64,000 nt of DNA from Gammaproteobacteria bacterium. GTDB lineage: Bacteria > Pseudomonadota > Gammaproteobacteria > Chromatiales > Chromatiaceae. The notes below the pieces were generated by a model. That model ran no database searches. It worked only from the letters and a program-made list of their open reading frames with translations, and was not told the origin of the DNA. Positions 35,464 through 46,920 of the stretch are shown piece after piece (positions within the stretch are counted from its first letter, which is position 1; each line of letters starts with the position of its first letter). The stretch is from contig JAGRGY010000004.1 of assembly GCA_020445255.1 (NCBI GenBank), forward strand, positions 132,056-196,055. Reading direction: 5' to 3'. The translations under genes were made by a program, and so were the position numbers.

Positions 35464-36200
35464 TCGCACGCATCGCGCGGCACGAGTGGCACCGGCAACG
35501 CGCCGGACTGACCTTCTGGCTGTTGCTGGCCGCCGGCCAGATGACGGTTGCGTGGCTGGCGTTCGCCCAGCTCGAGGCGTTCGCCGACATCGCGCCGCGG
35601 CTCAAGGCCGGTGGGGCGACGCTTGGCGCCACCGATCTGGTCGTGATGCCGACCTTCAACAGCCTGCTGCTGGTCCTGCTGCTCGGCACACCGTTGCTGG
35701 CGATGGGCAGCATCGCCGGCGAGGCACACAGCGGCCGGCTCGCGCTGTGGCTGGCATCACCGCTCAGCGCGTCGCGCATCATCGTCGGCAAGGTCCTCGG
35801 CCTGTGGCTTGGCCTGCTGCCGCTGGTCGCGAGCGCCAGCGTGACACTCGCCGCACTCGGCATCGGCGTCGCACTCGATCCGGCGCGGCTCGCGCTCGCA
35901 GTCGCCGCGATGCTGATCGTCAGCCTGTGGCTGGCCGCGGTCACGGTGTGGCTGTCGTCACTTTTCGACCGCCCGGCCGCAGCGCTGACCGCGAGCTACG
36001 CGGTGCTGTTGTTCCTCTGGCTGCTCGACACCTTCAGCGGCGATGCGACGTCATGGCGGACGTGGGCGCTGCTGCCCCACGTCCAGCCGATGTTGCGCGG
36101 CCTGCTGCGCGCACAGGACCTGACTTACTTTGCCGCGACAGCGCTCACCGCGCTGCTGCTGACGATGCGTGGCCTCGACCGGCGACGGGGACGCGCGTGA
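35460..36200 (+). CDS. ABC-2 type permease (GldF/NosY-like)
   Basis: A 246-residue inner-membrane protein with about six helices. The start MIARIARHEWHRQRAGLTFWLLLAAGQM and the AGEAHSGRLALWLASPLSASRIIVGKVLGLW segment are typical of ABC-2 permeases. ATG at 35460 overlaps the ATPase stop (ATGA). The cargo is unknown; comparable GldAFG sets are tied to gliding in Bacteroidota but are also found in non-gliding proteobacteria. Confidence 0.9.
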   Translation: MIARIARHEWHRQRAGLTFWLLLAAGQMTVAWLAFAQLEAFADIAPRLKAGGATLGATDLVVMPTFNSLLLVLLLGTPLLAMGSIAGEAHSGRLALWLASPLSASRIIVGKVLGLWLGLLPLVASASVTLAALGIGVALDPARLALAVAAMLIVSLWLAAVTVWLSSLFDRPAAALTASYAVLLFLWLLDTFSGDATSWRTWALLPHVQPMLRGLLRAQDLTYFAATALTALLLTMRGLDRRRGRA

Positions 36201-37492
36201 CGATCCGGCGCTGGCTGTTTTACGCCCTGCTGCTGACGGCGCTGGTGTTGAGCCTGCGCGTGGCCGAACGCCATACGTGGCAGGTCGACGTCACCGCGAA
36301 CCGGATCAACAGCGTGTCGGCCGCCGCCGCGCACGCGCTCGACAGCCTGCCAGCATCGTTGGAGATCGACGTCTACGTGCCGGACCTCGCCGTTCAGCGT
36401 GCCGAGATCGATCGCCTGCTCGCGCCGTATCGCGCCCATCACACCGATACACGGCTGCGCTTCATCGACCCGGTCGCACGACCCGACCTCGCGCGCGCCG
36501 CGGGCGTTGACCGACACGGCGAACTGCACCTGCGCAGTGGTGAACGCGAGGAGATCGTCGGCCGCCCGTCCACGGCGGCGATCGATGCGGCGCTGAATCG
36601 CCTCGCGCTGAGCGGCGAACGCTGGATCGTCGCCCTGCGTGGGCATGGCGAGGCCGAACCGGATGCCTCACCGAACGGCATCGGACGTTACGTGGAGGCC
36701 GTCGAGGCGCGCGGCTACCGCGTGGTTTCGCTGGATCCGCGCCAGCTCGAGCGCTTTCCCGACAACACGGCGCTGGTCCTCGTCGCGGCGCCGACCCAGG
36801 CCTACGAGACGCATTCGCAGGCCCTGCTCGCGGCTTACCTGGACGCCGGTGGCGCGCTGTTGTGGCTGGCCGCCGACACGCTGCCGCCGCTCGGTGACGC
36901 GTCGTCGGCGCTGGGTCTGCTGCCGGGGTACGTCGTCGACGCCGCGGCCGCGCGCTACGGTCTGGATGCGCCCGACAACGCCATCGTCGACACCTACCCC
37001 GACGCGCTGGGCAGTGCGCTCGCCAGCCACAGTGTCATCCACCGGGCGCGGCCGCTGCATTGGGATGGCGACGACGGCTGGCGTCTGGCGGGCACGCTCG
37101 CGAGCAGCGCGCAGAGTTGGAACGAGACCGGCGAGTTGCGCGGGCGCATCGCGCGCGACCCGGAATCGGGCGAACGATCCGGGCCGCACGATGTCGGCCT
37201 ACTGCTGCAGCGCGTCGACGGCGATCGTCCGGCGCGCGTCGCCGTCGTCACCGGCACCGGCTTCATCGCCAACGGTCAGCTCGGCCTGGGAGCGAACCTG
37301 GGGCTGGCGGTCGCGCTGACCAATTGGCTCAGCGGCAACGATCGCCTCGCCGCGCCCGAACCGGCACCGGATCTCGAATTGACCTGGTCACCGCAGACCG
37401 GCGCCGCGCTCGCGATCCTGTCGATCGCCATACTGCCGGCGGCCTATCTGGCAGCCGGGTTGTGGCGGCGTGCCCGCCGACGTCGACCATGA
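36197..37492 (+). CDS. GldG-family ABC-type substrate-binding-like membrane protein
   Basis: A 431-residue protein anchored by a helix at each end (about 5-22 and 405-425) with a large periplasmic part. The LSLRVAERHTWQVDVTANRINSVSAAAAHALDSL start and the TQAYETHSQALLAAYLDAGGALLWLAADT stretch are GldG/DUF4350-like. The start is GTG at 36197, overlapping the permease stop (GTGA). It is the third gene of the exporter set. Confidence 0.85.
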   Translation: MTIRRWLFYALLLTALVLSLRVAERHTWQVDVTANRINSVSAAAAHALDSLPASLEIDVYVPDLAVQRAEIDRLLAPYRAHHTDTRLRFIDPVARPDLARAAGVDRHGELHLRSGEREEIVGRPSTAAIDAALNRLALSGERWIVALRGHGEAEPDASPNGIGRYVEAVEARGYRVVSLDPRQLERFPDNTALVLVAAPTQAYETHSQALLAAYLDAGGALLWLAADTLPPLGDASSALGLLPGYVVDAAAARYGLDAPDNAIVDTYPDALGSALASHSVIHRARPLHWDGDDGWRLAGTLASSAQSWNETGELRGRIARDPESGERSGPHDVGLLLQRVDGDRPARVAVVTGTGFIANGQLGLGANLGLAVALTNWLSGNDRLAAPEPAPDLELTWSPQTGAALAILSIAILPAAYLAAGLWRRARRRRP

Positions 37493-37986
37493 CGTCCTGG
37501 ACACGCATCGACCTGGGTCTGGCGGTCGTGGTCGCGCTGCTGGCGATGTGGCTCGCGTGGCCGACCGGCGAGGTCGCGCGGGCGCCGACGCTGACCGCGC
37601 TCGCTGCCCAGGCGGTGTCGTCGATTCGCATCGAACACGCCGATCGGCTGGAGATGGCGTTCAGTCGCGACGCAGACGCCTGGGCGATGACGTACCCGCA
37701 TGCCGCGGCGGCCGATCCACGCCGGGTCGGTCAGCTGCTGGCGATCGCGGCGGCACCGGTGCTGCAGCAACTCGACGCAGCCGACGAACCGGGACGATAC
37801 GGCCTGGACAGACCGTCTGCGGTGGTGCAGTTCGACGCGGTGCGCATTGAATTCGGCGATCGCGATCCGTCACAGCAGGCACGTTACGTGCGCGTCGACC
37901 AGGACATCGCCGCCATCGACGAACTGTATTTCAACCTGGCGATGCTGCCGGCGAGGCACTTCCGCGCAGCGACGGCAACACCGTGA
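37489..37986 (+). CDS. Small membrane-anchored protein, DUF4340-like
   Basis: A 165-residue product with one N-terminal helix (about 8-24) and a periplasmic domain with ALAAQAVSSIRIEHADRLEMAFSRD and DEPGRYGLDRPSAVVQFDAVRIEFGD, reminiscent of the DUF4340 proteins found after GldG genes, but much shorter than the usual 300 or more residues. It overlaps the GldG gene by 4 bases and precedes mutM by 21 bases. The function is unknown; a role with the ABC exporter is inferred from position. Confidence 0.72.
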   Translation: MTSWTRIDLGLAVVVALLAMWLAWPTGEVARAPTLTALAAQAVSSIRIEHADRLEMAFSRDADAWAMTYPHAAAADPRRVGQLLAIAAAPVLQQLDAADEPGRYGLDRPSAVVQFDAVRIEFGDRDPSQQARYVRVDQDIAAIDELYFNLAMLPARHFRAATATP

Positions 37987-38007
37987 GCGACCGCGCGGAT
38001 CCGCAGC

Positions 38008-38817
38008 ATGCCTGAACTGCCCGAGGTCGAGACGACACGCCGCGGCATCGCGCCGCACATCGAGGGGCGCATCGTAACCGGGGCGATCGTGCGTCAGGCA
38101 CGCCTGCGCTGGCCGGTGCCCGATCTGGCCAGGACGCTGAGCGGCCACCGGGTGAGATCCGTCGACCGCCGCGCCAAGTACCTGTTGCTGCGTTTTGGCC
38201 ACGGCACGCTGATCGTCCACCTCGGCATGTCCGGCAGCCTGCGCGTGCTGCCGGCGACGTCGCCGCCGAGGACCCACGACCACGTCGACCTGGTGTTCGG
38301 CGGTACGTGCCTGCGCCTGCACGACCCACGGCGCTTCGGCGCGATCCTGTGGACGGCCGGCGACCCGCTGGACCACCCACGCCTGCGCGATCTCGGCCCC
38401 GAACCGCTGTCCGAGGCCTTCGACGGTGCCTACCTGCATGCCTGCGCGCGCGGCCGGCGGGTCGCGATCAAATCATTGCTGATGGACGGCCACGTCGTGG
38501 TCGGTGTCGGCAACATCTACGCTACCGAGGCCCTGTTCCATGCCGGCATCCATCCGGCCCGGGCCAGTCATCGGGTATCCGCCCGCCGGCTGGCCCGCCT
38601 CGCCGACGAGTCCAAACGCGTGCTGGGCAACGCGATCCGGCGTGGCGGCACCACCCTGCGCGACTTTCTCAACGAATCCGGCGAACCCGGCTACTTCGCC
38701 CAGGAGCTGTTCGTGTACGGCCGGGCGGGCCTGTCGTGCAGGATCTGCGGCAGCACGATCGTCGCGCGCCAGATCGGGCAGCGCACCAGCGCCTACTGCC
38801 CGCACTGCCAGCATTGA
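38008..38817 (+). CDS. mutM: Formamidopyrimidine-DNA glycosylase (Fpg)
   Basis: Removes 8-oxoguanine and formamidopyrimidines from DNA. The 269 residues begin [13 protein letters not shown] with the catalytic Pro (after Met removal) and Glu, contain [32 protein letters not shown] and the helix-two-turn-helix, and end in a zinc finger C-R-I-C...C-P-H-C. Length is typical. Confidence 0.97.
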   Translation: MPELPEVETTRRGIAPHIEGRIVTGAIVRQARLRWPVPDLARTLSGHRVRSVDRRAKYLLLRFGHGTLIVHLGMSGSLRVLPATSPPRTHDHVDLVFGGTCLRLHDPRRFGAILWTAGDPLDHPRLRDLGPEPLSEAFDGAYLHACARGRRVAIKSLLMDGHVVVGVGNIYATEALFHAGIHPARASHRVSARRLARLADESKRVLGNAIRRGGTTLRDFLNESGEPGYFAQELFVYGRAGLSCRICGSTIVARQIGQRTSAYCPHCQH

Positions 38818-38892
38818 ATACGCACTTACCTGGGCGTTGCGCTTATACTGCGCGGCTGATCGATAACCTACCGACCTCACAGGAGGAATTGC

Positions 38893-39228
38893 ATGTTCAA
38901 TCAGCCTACCAGGACAGCGCGCGTCGCGGCCCTGCTCGGCATGGCGCTCGCCGTGACCGCGCTGCATGCGGCCGAAGGCAACGCGGAGCGCGGCAGGATC
39001 AAGGCCACGGCCTGTCTCGGATGCCACGCGATCCCGTCATACAACAACGTCTACCCGACGTACAACGTGCCGAAGGTCGGTGGGCAGCACGCAGAGTATC
39101 TGGTCGCCGCGCTGACGGCGTACCGCACCGGCCTGCGCACGCACCAGACCATGAACAACAACGCCATGGCCCTGTCCGAGCAGGACATCGCCGACATCGC
39201 GGCGTTCTTTTCCAGCGCCGGCCACTGA
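38893..39228 (+). CDS. Small periplasmic cytochrome c
   Basis: A 111-residue protein with a signal peptide (cleavage near residue 25, ALHA-A) and one heme motif C-L-G-C-H (42-46). Several Met lie in the C-terminal half (MNNNAMALSEQDI) that could supply the sixth ligand. The single-domain c553/c4-like layout suggests an electron carrier, for example to the cbb3 oxidase. AGGAGG precedes ATG at 38893. The following gene is a second cytochrome c. Confidence 0.92.
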   Translation: MFNQPTRTARVAALLGMALAVTALHAAEGNAERGRIKATACLGCHAIPSYNNVYPTYNVPKVGGQHAEYLVAALTAYRTGLRTHQTMNNNAMALSEQDIADIAAFFSSAGH

Positions 39229-39242
39229 GCGAGGTTGACGAA

Positions 39243-39584
39243 ATGAACAAGACTGCACTACTCGCGCTGCTCACCATCGTCTCCTCGACGACGGCACTGG
39301 CGGGCGGCGACCCGCAGGCAGGCCAGGAGAAGGCCAAGGTCTGCGCAGCGTGTCACGGCGCCGACGGCAACAGCACGATCGCCGCCAACCCGCGACTCGC
39401 GGGACAGTACGCCACGTACATCCATCACGCGCTGACCCAGTACAAGAACGGCGAGCGCAAGAATCCGATCATGAGCGGCATGGTCGCCAATCTCACCGAC
39501 CAGGACATGAAGGACCTGGCCGCGTGGTTCTCCAGCCAGACCGGCGACACGCTCCACGTCCTGCCGCACGAACAAAAGCGCTGA
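39243..39584 (+). CDS. Small periplasmic cytochrome c (c553/c4-like)
   Basis: A 113-residue product with a signal peptide (cleavage after ALA, residue 20) and the heme motif C-A-A-C-H (34-38) followed by GADGNSTIAANPRLAGQYATYI, with KNPIMSGMVANLTDQDMKDLAAWFSSQ supplying the axial Met. This is a class I cytochrome c of the c553/c4 half type. The start at 39243 lies 14 bases after the first cytochrome stop, in the same transcript, which probably ends at the 39614 hairpin. Confidence 0.94.
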   Translation: MNKTALLALLTIVSSTTALAGGDPQAGQEKAKVCAACHGADGNSTIAANPRLAGQYATYIHHALTQYKNGERKNPIMSGMVANLTDQDMKDLAAWFSSQTGDTLHVLPHEQKR

Positions 39585-39925
39585 CACCCGGCGCAGCGAC
39601 ACCCAAACCAGCGGAAGGGCGATCCATCGATCGCCCTTCTGCATTCGTTGCACCCGAACCACACACCGGCGCGCGTCCTTCGCACCCCGCCACCTGCTTC
39701 GCGCGAAGGGACTGACATCGCCGCTGTGTGGTCGGCGATCGCCGCACACGCTCAACCCCGCGACACGTCGACGCCCCGACTATCGGACCACATGACGCGC
39801 CCCCGGCAACCCACGCCGCCAAGCGTGACGCTTTCGTGAACTTCGCAGGCCATCCTCGATGCAGCGGCGGGTGTCCGCCGCGCCGGTGCACAGCCGCACC
39901 GTCCGAACCAATGGAGGATTCCGAG
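39585..39925. other. Intergenic gap after the cytochromes
   Basis: No gene is seen in these 341 bases. A hairpin near the left end probably ends the cytochrome transcript. The rest is GC-rich and must hold the promoter of the exported protein at 39926; no consensus promoter stands out. Confidence 0.5.
39614..39645 (+). terminator. Likely terminator after the cytochrome pair
   Basis: GAAGGGCGAT (39614-39623) and ATCGCCCTTC (39630-39639) form a perfect 10-base-pair stem with a 6-base loop. The following tail is only weakly T-rich (TGCATTC), so efficiency is uncertain. Confidence 0.65.
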
Positions 39926-40906
39926 ATGACCCCCAGGTCAACGACGCTCAACCTTGCACTGCTCTGCACCGTCTCGGTCAGCTTGTGCGCCGTCGGCGCA
40001 TACGCCAAGGGCTCGAAGAAAAAGCAGCCACCACCGCCAGCCGTCATCGCCGAATTGCAGGGAGTTGCATTGCGCATCGACGGTGTGGCCGATGTCGGCA
40101 GCGACACGGTATTCGCAGCCGGCACCCTGGTCACGCCCGTGTCGCTGCGCACCGAAGACCCGGACGACGGTGCAATCACGGTCGGTGGCTCGCTGATGTC
40201 CTATTCCGACGGCATCAATCTGTCGACCGGCGAAGCGGTCGACGTCTACGCCGATGAACAGCTGATCACGCGCAGTGGACCGACGCTGTACCGGGTGCAG
40301 TTCGAGACCGACCAGGGTGCGATTCCCGGCGCGGTGTTCAGTGACGGTGCGGACGCCTATTTCCTGCCGCGCACCGAGAGCCCAGTTGCCGATGTGGACC
40401 ATCTGGTCGCTGACTCGACCGTTCGAGGCAACCCGGTCGACAGCCTATCCACCTACAACTACAGCCTGTTGCCGATCGGCAGCCACGCCATTCCCGGTTT
40501 CGCTTTCGAGCAGTACAGTCAACTCGGGACGTCCTTTGGCGGGGGTGTCAGGCCCTACGTGGTCTACGACGCCGACGGCGTGCGCGGCACCACCGACAGC
40601 CTGGGGGAGGAACTGCTGCTCACGGTCTATCCGGGCTCGGATGGCAGTCCCTACCTCGGCGGCTACACGCGCCTCAAAGAGACGGAAATTCTCGCCCAGG
40701 TGCGCTTCATTCAGGGCGATACCGGTGCGGTGCTCGGCGTGTACCACTACTCGCAGGGATTTTACGGCGCCGTGACCCAGACCTTCGTGTTTGACGAGGT
40801 CGGCCTCGCCGCGCTGGGCCACGGCATCGAAGATGTTGCCGGCGTGACAGGCTTGACCGGTGTCAATCATGACCTTACCTGGGCACAGCTGGGCTTTGCC
40901 GACTGA
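39926..40906 (+). CDS. Exported protein of unknown family
   Basis: Not recognised. The 326-residue product has a signal peptide (cleavage near AYA-KGS, about residue 26), then a short basic and Pro-rich stretch GSKKKQPPPP. An acidic, beta-rich mature domain follows with many Gly, Val, Thr and Asp residues and no cysteine. Weak repeats of V/T-rich strands (GVADVGSDTVFAAGTLV, DPDDGAITVGGSLMSY) suggest a beta-sandwich. GGAGG lies 7-8 bases before ATG 39926, favouring it over ATG 39911. It could be a secreted or surface protein; nothing indicates enzymatic activity. Confidence 0.75.
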   Translation: MTPRSTTLNLALLCTVSVSLCAVGAYAKGSKKKQPPPPAVIAELQGVALRIDGVADVGSDTVFAAGTLVTPVSLRTEDPDDGAITVGGSLMSYSDGINLSTGEAVDVYADEQLITRSGPTLYRVQFETDQGAIPGAVFSDGADAYFLPRTESPVADVDHLVADSTVRGNPVDSLSTYNYSLLPIGSHAIPGFAFEQYSQLGTSFGGGVRPYVVYDADGVRGTTDSLGEELLLTVYPGSDGSPYLGGYTRLKETEILAQVRFIQGDTGAVLGVYHYSQGFYGAVTQTFVFDEVGLAALGHGIEDVAGVTGLTGVNHDLTWAQLGFAD

Positions 40907-40975
40907 CACGACGACGCGTGGCCCGGCCGCGCCGCTGTGGCCAGGTCACACCCTACCGACATGCTTTGCGCCTGG

Positions 40976-42983
<2,008 letters not shown>

Positions 42984-43463
42984 TCAGGTGCAACGCCGGC
43001 TGTCGAACAGACGCTGCACCTCTGGATGCACGAATTCTGACACATCCCCACCCAGGCGGGCGATTTCCCGCACCAGCGTCGAGGAGATGAACGAGAACTG
43101 CTCGGCGGGTGTAAGGAAAATCGTCTCGATGTCCGGCGCGAGGCGGCGGTTCATGCTGGCGAGCTGGAATTCGAATTCGAAGTCGGACACCGCGCGCAGG
43201 CCGCGAATGACGATCTGCGCATCGTGCTGACGGCAGAAGTCGACGAGCAGGCCGCCGAACGGCACGACCACGACGCCCGCAACATCGGCAAGTGCGACGC
43301 GCGCCAGCTGCACGCGCTCATCGATGCCACACACCGGCGTCTTGCCGGTATCCATGGCCACGCCGACGACGACCCGGTCGAACAGGCGCGTCGCGCGCGC
43401 GACCAGGTCGCTGTGGCCATTCGTTATCGGGTCGAATGTACCCGGATAGACCGCTGTCTTCAT
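42984..43463 (-). CDS. coaD: Phosphopantetheine adenylyltransferase
   Basis: Fourth step of coenzyme A synthesis: adenylates 4'-phosphopantetheine. The 159 residues have [18 protein letters not shown] with the T-x-G-H motif (about 15-18), [23 protein letters not shown] and the C-terminal [21 protein letters not shown]. rsmD precedes it by 71 bases, the usual gammaproteobacterial pair. Confidence 0.97.
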   Translation of the reverse strand: MKTAVYPGTFDPITNGHSDLVARATRLFDRVVVGVAMDTGKTPVCGIDERVQLARVALADVAGVVVVPFGGLLVDFCRQHDAQIVIRGLRAVSDFEFEFQLASMNRRLAPDIETIFLTPAEQFSFISSTLVREIARLGGDVSEFVHPEVQRLFDSRRCT

Positions 43464-43534
43464 TGCGATTCGTCACTCGGCGCCCGCTCGGCGTCGTCTC
43501 CCGGCGACCAGCAGGTGTGTTGGTCGGGCACAGT

Positions 43535-44110
43535 CTAACGCACCATGCTGCGGCGCAACACACGCTGCCCCGACTGGCCCGCCCTGCCCTCGCGGAATAT
43601 GACCCAGTTGTCCGGCAGCAGCGGCCATGTGCGCCTGGCATCCTGCTCAAGATAGACGATTGCCGGCGATGCCAGCCAATCCCCGTCCTCAAGCAGTCGA
43701 CACACCTGCGGCAGCAGGTCGTCGGCGAATGGCGGATCGACGAATGCAATGTCGTAGGCCCGTGCAGGCGGTGTGGCGAGCAGACGAAGCGCGTCGCACT
43801 GCAGCACGTCCGCCCTGTCCTGCTCGTGGAGCAGATCCAGGTTCTCGCGCAGGCGCCGGGCCGCGTTGCGATTGGCCTCGACCAGCGTGACGTGCGCCGC
43901 GCCACGCGACAGCGCCTCGATGCCGAGTGCGCCACTGCCGGCGAACAGGTCCAGACAACGCGCCCCGTTGACGTCCCCCTGCAGCCAGTTGAACAGGGTC
44001 TCGCGCACGCGGTCCGGGGTCGGGCGCAGACCGCTGCCGGGCACGAAGTGCAGGCGGCGGCCACGATGCCGGCCGCCGATGATGCGAACCTGATTGCCGG
44101 TCTGCGCCAA
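43535..44110 (-). CDS. rsmD: 16S rRNA (guanine-966-N2) methyltransferase
   Basis: Methylates G966 of 16S rRNA using SAM. The 191 residues start with RIIGGRHRGRRLHFVPGSGLRPTPDRVRETLFNWL, have SAM motif CLDLFAGSGALGIEALSRGA and catalytic IAFVDPPFADDLL (DPPF form). The gene pairs with coaD. Confidence 0.96.
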   Translation of the reverse strand: MAQTGNQVRIIGGRHRGRRLHFVPGSGLRPTPDRVRETLFNWLQGDVNGARCLDLFAGSGALGIEALSRGAAHVTLVEANRNAARRLRENLDLLHEQDRADVLQCDALRLLATPPARAYDIAFVDPPFADDLLPQVCRLLEDGDWLASPAIVYLEQDARRTWPLLPDNWVIFREGRAGQSGQRVLRRSMVR

Positions 44111-44225
44111 CGTTCAGGACCTCATCAAATCGGGACTTAACGGGTCTTCGTCGATCGCCGGGTAGTGCGCCGGCACTGCATCTGCGGCGCGCAAAATTGA
44201 CCCGCGGTCAAGCGGCCAACGGGTG

Positions 44226-45557
44226 CTAACCGTGGCCTTTGGCATCGCCACCGACGATCACTGCGATCGCCGCGCCGCTGTCGATGCGGCGGCGGAAGGC
44301 GTCACGGACCTGTTCGACCGTGACCGCGGCGATCTTCTGCGGCAGCGTGTCGAGATGATCCAGCGGGTAGTCGTAGAACGCCATCATCGCGAGGTACTCG
44401 ACGATCTTCGCGTTGCTCGAAATCCGCAGCGGGAAGCCACCAATCAGATTCTGCTTCGCCTCCTCCAGTTCACGTTCGCTCGGACCCTCGTCGACGAAGC
44501 GCTTCAGGGTGTCGCGCATCACCCGCAGCGCATCGTCGGCCTGGTCGTTCTTGGTCTGCGCCACCATCAGGAACGGCCCGTTGACGCGCATCGGGCTGAA
44601 GTAGCTGTACACGCTGTAGGACAGACCACGCTTGTTGCGCACTTCCTCGCCGAGCGTCGATACCAGTCCGCTGCCACCGAGCACGTGGTTGCCGACGTAC
44701 AGCGCGTAGTAGTCCGGATCATGGCGCGCCATGCCGCTCTGCCCGACGTAGATGTGGGTCTGCGACGACGGGAACTGTTCGCGCAGCTCACCGCCGCTGA
44801 CCTCCGGTACCGACGGCAGCGGCGGCGCATGGGTGCCGGCCGCGAGCCCGGCGGTCACGCGTTCGGCGATGCGTTCGGCGGCATCGCGTTTGACGTCGCC
44901 GACGATCGCGATGACCGCATTGGTGGTGACAAAGTAGCGGCGATGGAAGGCCTGCAGGTCGGCACGCGTGATCGCCGCGAGCGACGCCTCGTCACCACCC
45001 GGCGGGTGCGCGTAGGGATGGTCGGCATACAGGGTGCGGAAGAAGCGCCGCTGGGCGACCTTGCCAGGCGACTGCAGGCTGCGGCGCAGACCGATCTGCA
45101 TCTGTTGGCGGACCCGTTCGATCGCCGCGTCATCGAATCGCGGCTGCGCGATCACGCTGGCGGCGGTGTCGAGCGCGACATCCAGCACCTCGGGATCGGT
45201 CAGGCTGCGCACACTGACCCAGGCCATGTCACGCAGTGAACTGCTGCCGAGCTCGATACCGCGCGATTCGAGCCGCGCGGCCAGCGCATCGGCATCCCAG
45301 TCACCGGCGCCCTCGCTGAGCATCGCGCTCGTGAAACGTGCCAGGCCGGGCAGGTCCCCGTCGCGCGCACTGCCGGCGTCGAACACCACACGCACGTCGA
45401 CCATCGGCAGGTCCGGCGCATGCACGTACATGACCCTGGCGCCGCCGCTGGTCTGCCACGACTCGACCTTTGGGCCGGCCTGCACCGCGCCGAGCATGCC
45501 GAACAGGGTCAGCAGTACCGCCAGTGTCCGCCACCTGGACCAATGTTCAGCTGTCAT
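44226..45557 (-). CDS. M16 peptidase-family protein lacking the zinc motif
   Basis: A 443-residue exported protein with a signal peptide (residues 10-27, ending VQA) and the M16 fold (DVRVVFDAGSARDGDLPGLARFTSAMLSEGAG, then the C-terminal half KRGLSYSVYSYFSPM...GPFLMVAQTKNDQ). The position of the HxxEH motif reads L-A-R-F-T, so it cannot bind zinc. It fits the inactive partner of the next-door active M16 protein, as in heterodimeric M16B peptidases. It overlaps the active gene's end by 11 bases, favouring 1:1 synthesis. Confidence 0.92.
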   Translation of the reverse strand: MTAEHWSRWRTLAVLLTLFGMLGAVQAGPKVESWQTSGGARVMYVHAPDLPMVDVRVVFDAGSARDGDLPGLARFTSAMLSEGAGDWDADALAARLESRGIELGSSSLRDMAWVSVRSLTDPEVLDVALDTAASVIAQPRFDDAAIERVRQQMQIGLRRSLQSPGKVAQRRFFRTLYADHPYAHPPGGDEASLAAITRADLQAFHRRYFVTTNAVIAIVGDVKRDAAERIAERVTAGLAAGTHAPPLPSVPEVSGGELREQFPSSQTHIYVGQSGMARHDPDYYALYVGNHVLGGSGLVSTLGEEVRNKRGLSYSVYSYFSPMRVNGPFLMVAQTKNDQADDALRVMRDTLKRFVDEGPSERELEEAKQNLIGGFPLRISSNAKIVEYLAMMAFYDYPLDHLDTLPQKIAAVTVEQVRDAFRRRIDSGAAIAVIVGGDAKGHG

Positions 45558-46920
45558 CGCGCACCCCCGGCAAGGCCGGCCTCGTGGGCTTTTGATCCAT
45601 CGGCAACGGCACCAGCGTCGCGACCGTGAGGTTGTCGTCGACCAGGTAACGCTGCGCGACGCTGCGTACCTGCTCCGGCGTAACCGCCCTGATCGCGTCG
45701 ATCTCGGTCTTGATCAGGCGCCAGTCGAGTCCGATCGTCTCGAGCGTGCCGATCTCCATCGCCTGGTAGAACAGTGAGTCGGCCTGGTAGACCTTGCTGG
45801 CGACGGCCTGGGTCACGATGCGTTTGAGTTCCGCGTCGTCGATCAGGTCCTCGCGCAGCACGCCGACCTGGGCGCGCAGGGCCTGTTCGAGTTCGGCGGT
45901 CGAGTGGCCATCCGTCGGCGTGCCGTCGAGCACGAACATGCCCGGCAGACGGCTATAGGGCCCGTATTCCGCACCGGCCGACGCCGCGACGCCGCTGCCG
46001 CGCACCAGTTCGCGCGACAGGCGCGCGCTGTTGCCACCGTCGAGCACGTTCGCCAGCACGTACAGGGCGTATGGCTCCCACTTTTCAGCCGCAGTGCCGA
46101 CGATAGGTGTCTTGTAGCCCATCAACAGGTACGGCTGGCGTGCCGGCACCTTCACCTCGACCCGCGTCTCGCCCGTTTGCGCAGGCTCCGCCGCGGGCTT
46201 GGTGGACGGCATCTCGCTGACCTCGATGCCACCGAAGTGGCGCTCGGCGAGCATGCGTACCTGTTCAGGCTGCACGTCGCCGACCACGACCAGCGTGGCG
46301 TTGTTCGGCGCATACCAGCGCCGGTACCAGCCCCGGAGGTCGTCGATCGTCAGGTGGTCGAGGTCATTCATCCAGCCGATGACCGGGTTTCGGTACGGCG
46401 ACGCGCGCCAGGCCACGGCGTTGAACTGCTCGTAGACCTTGCCGCTGGGCTTGTCCTCGGTGCGCAGCCGGCGCTCCTCCTTGACCACCTCGATCTCCTT
46501 GGCGAACTCGGCCGGATCGAGCAGCAGCCCGCGCATGCGGTCGGCCTCGAGTTCAAGGGCCTTTTCCAGGTGCTCGGTCGCCAGGGTCTCGAAATAGGCG
46601 GTGTAGTCCCGGCTGGTGAACGCATTCTCGTCGCCGCCGAGCGCCGAGACCGTGCGTGCGAACTGGCCGGGACCGACGGCGTCGGTGCCCTTGAACATCA
46701 TGTGCTCGAGCGCGTGCGAGATGCCGGTGATGCCGTCCGGTTCGTAGCTCGAACCGACCTTGTACCAGACCTGTGACACGACGACCGGCGCGCGGTGATC
46801 CTCCTTGACGATGACCTTCATGCCATTGGCGAGCGAGAACTCGCTGACCTGGGCAACGACGGCGGGGATGGCGAGCGTCAGCGCCAACGAACAGATTTTC
46901 AGCAGCCGTGTGAATACCAT
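45547..46920 (-). CDS. Zinc-dependent M16 family peptidase
   Basis: A 457-residue exported metallopeptidase. A signal peptide covers about residues 5-23. The inverse zinc motif is in GISHALEHMMFKGT (His 69, Glu 72, His 73), with the downstream ligand Glu in EIEVVKEERR. The start is ATG 46920 with GGAG just upstream; the frame runs on beyond it without homology. It and the inactive neighbour probably form a periplasmic heterodimer that digests small peptides or unfolded segments. It is divergent from ftsY. Confidence 0.94.
   Translation of the reverse strand: MVFTRLLKICSLALTLAIPAVVAQVSEFSLANGMKVIVKEDHRAPVVVSQVWYKVGSSYEPDGITGISHALEHMMFKGTDAVGPGQFARTVSALGGDENAFTSRDYTAYFETLATEHLEKALELEADRMRGLLLDPAEFAKEIEVVKEERRLRTEDKPSGKVYEQFNAVAWRASPYRNPVIGWMNDLDHLTIDDLRGWYRRWYAPNNATLVVVGDVQPEQVRMLAERHFGGIEVSEMPSTKPAAEPAQTGETRVEVKVPARQPYLLMGYKTPIVGTAAEKWEPYALYVLANVLDGGNSARLSRELVRGSGVAASAGAEYGPYSRLPGMFVLDGTPTDGHSTAELEQALRAQVGVLREDLIDDAELKRIVTQAVASKVYQADSLFYQAMEIGTLETIGLDWRLIKTEIDAIRAVTPEQVRSVAQRYLVDDNLTVATLVPLPMDQKPTRPALPGVRDDS

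Noticed and set aside
38814..38860. TATACT near 38848 as the -10 of a cytochrome promoter
   Set aside because: No -35 hexamer at 16-18 bases could be found; not distinguishable from chance.
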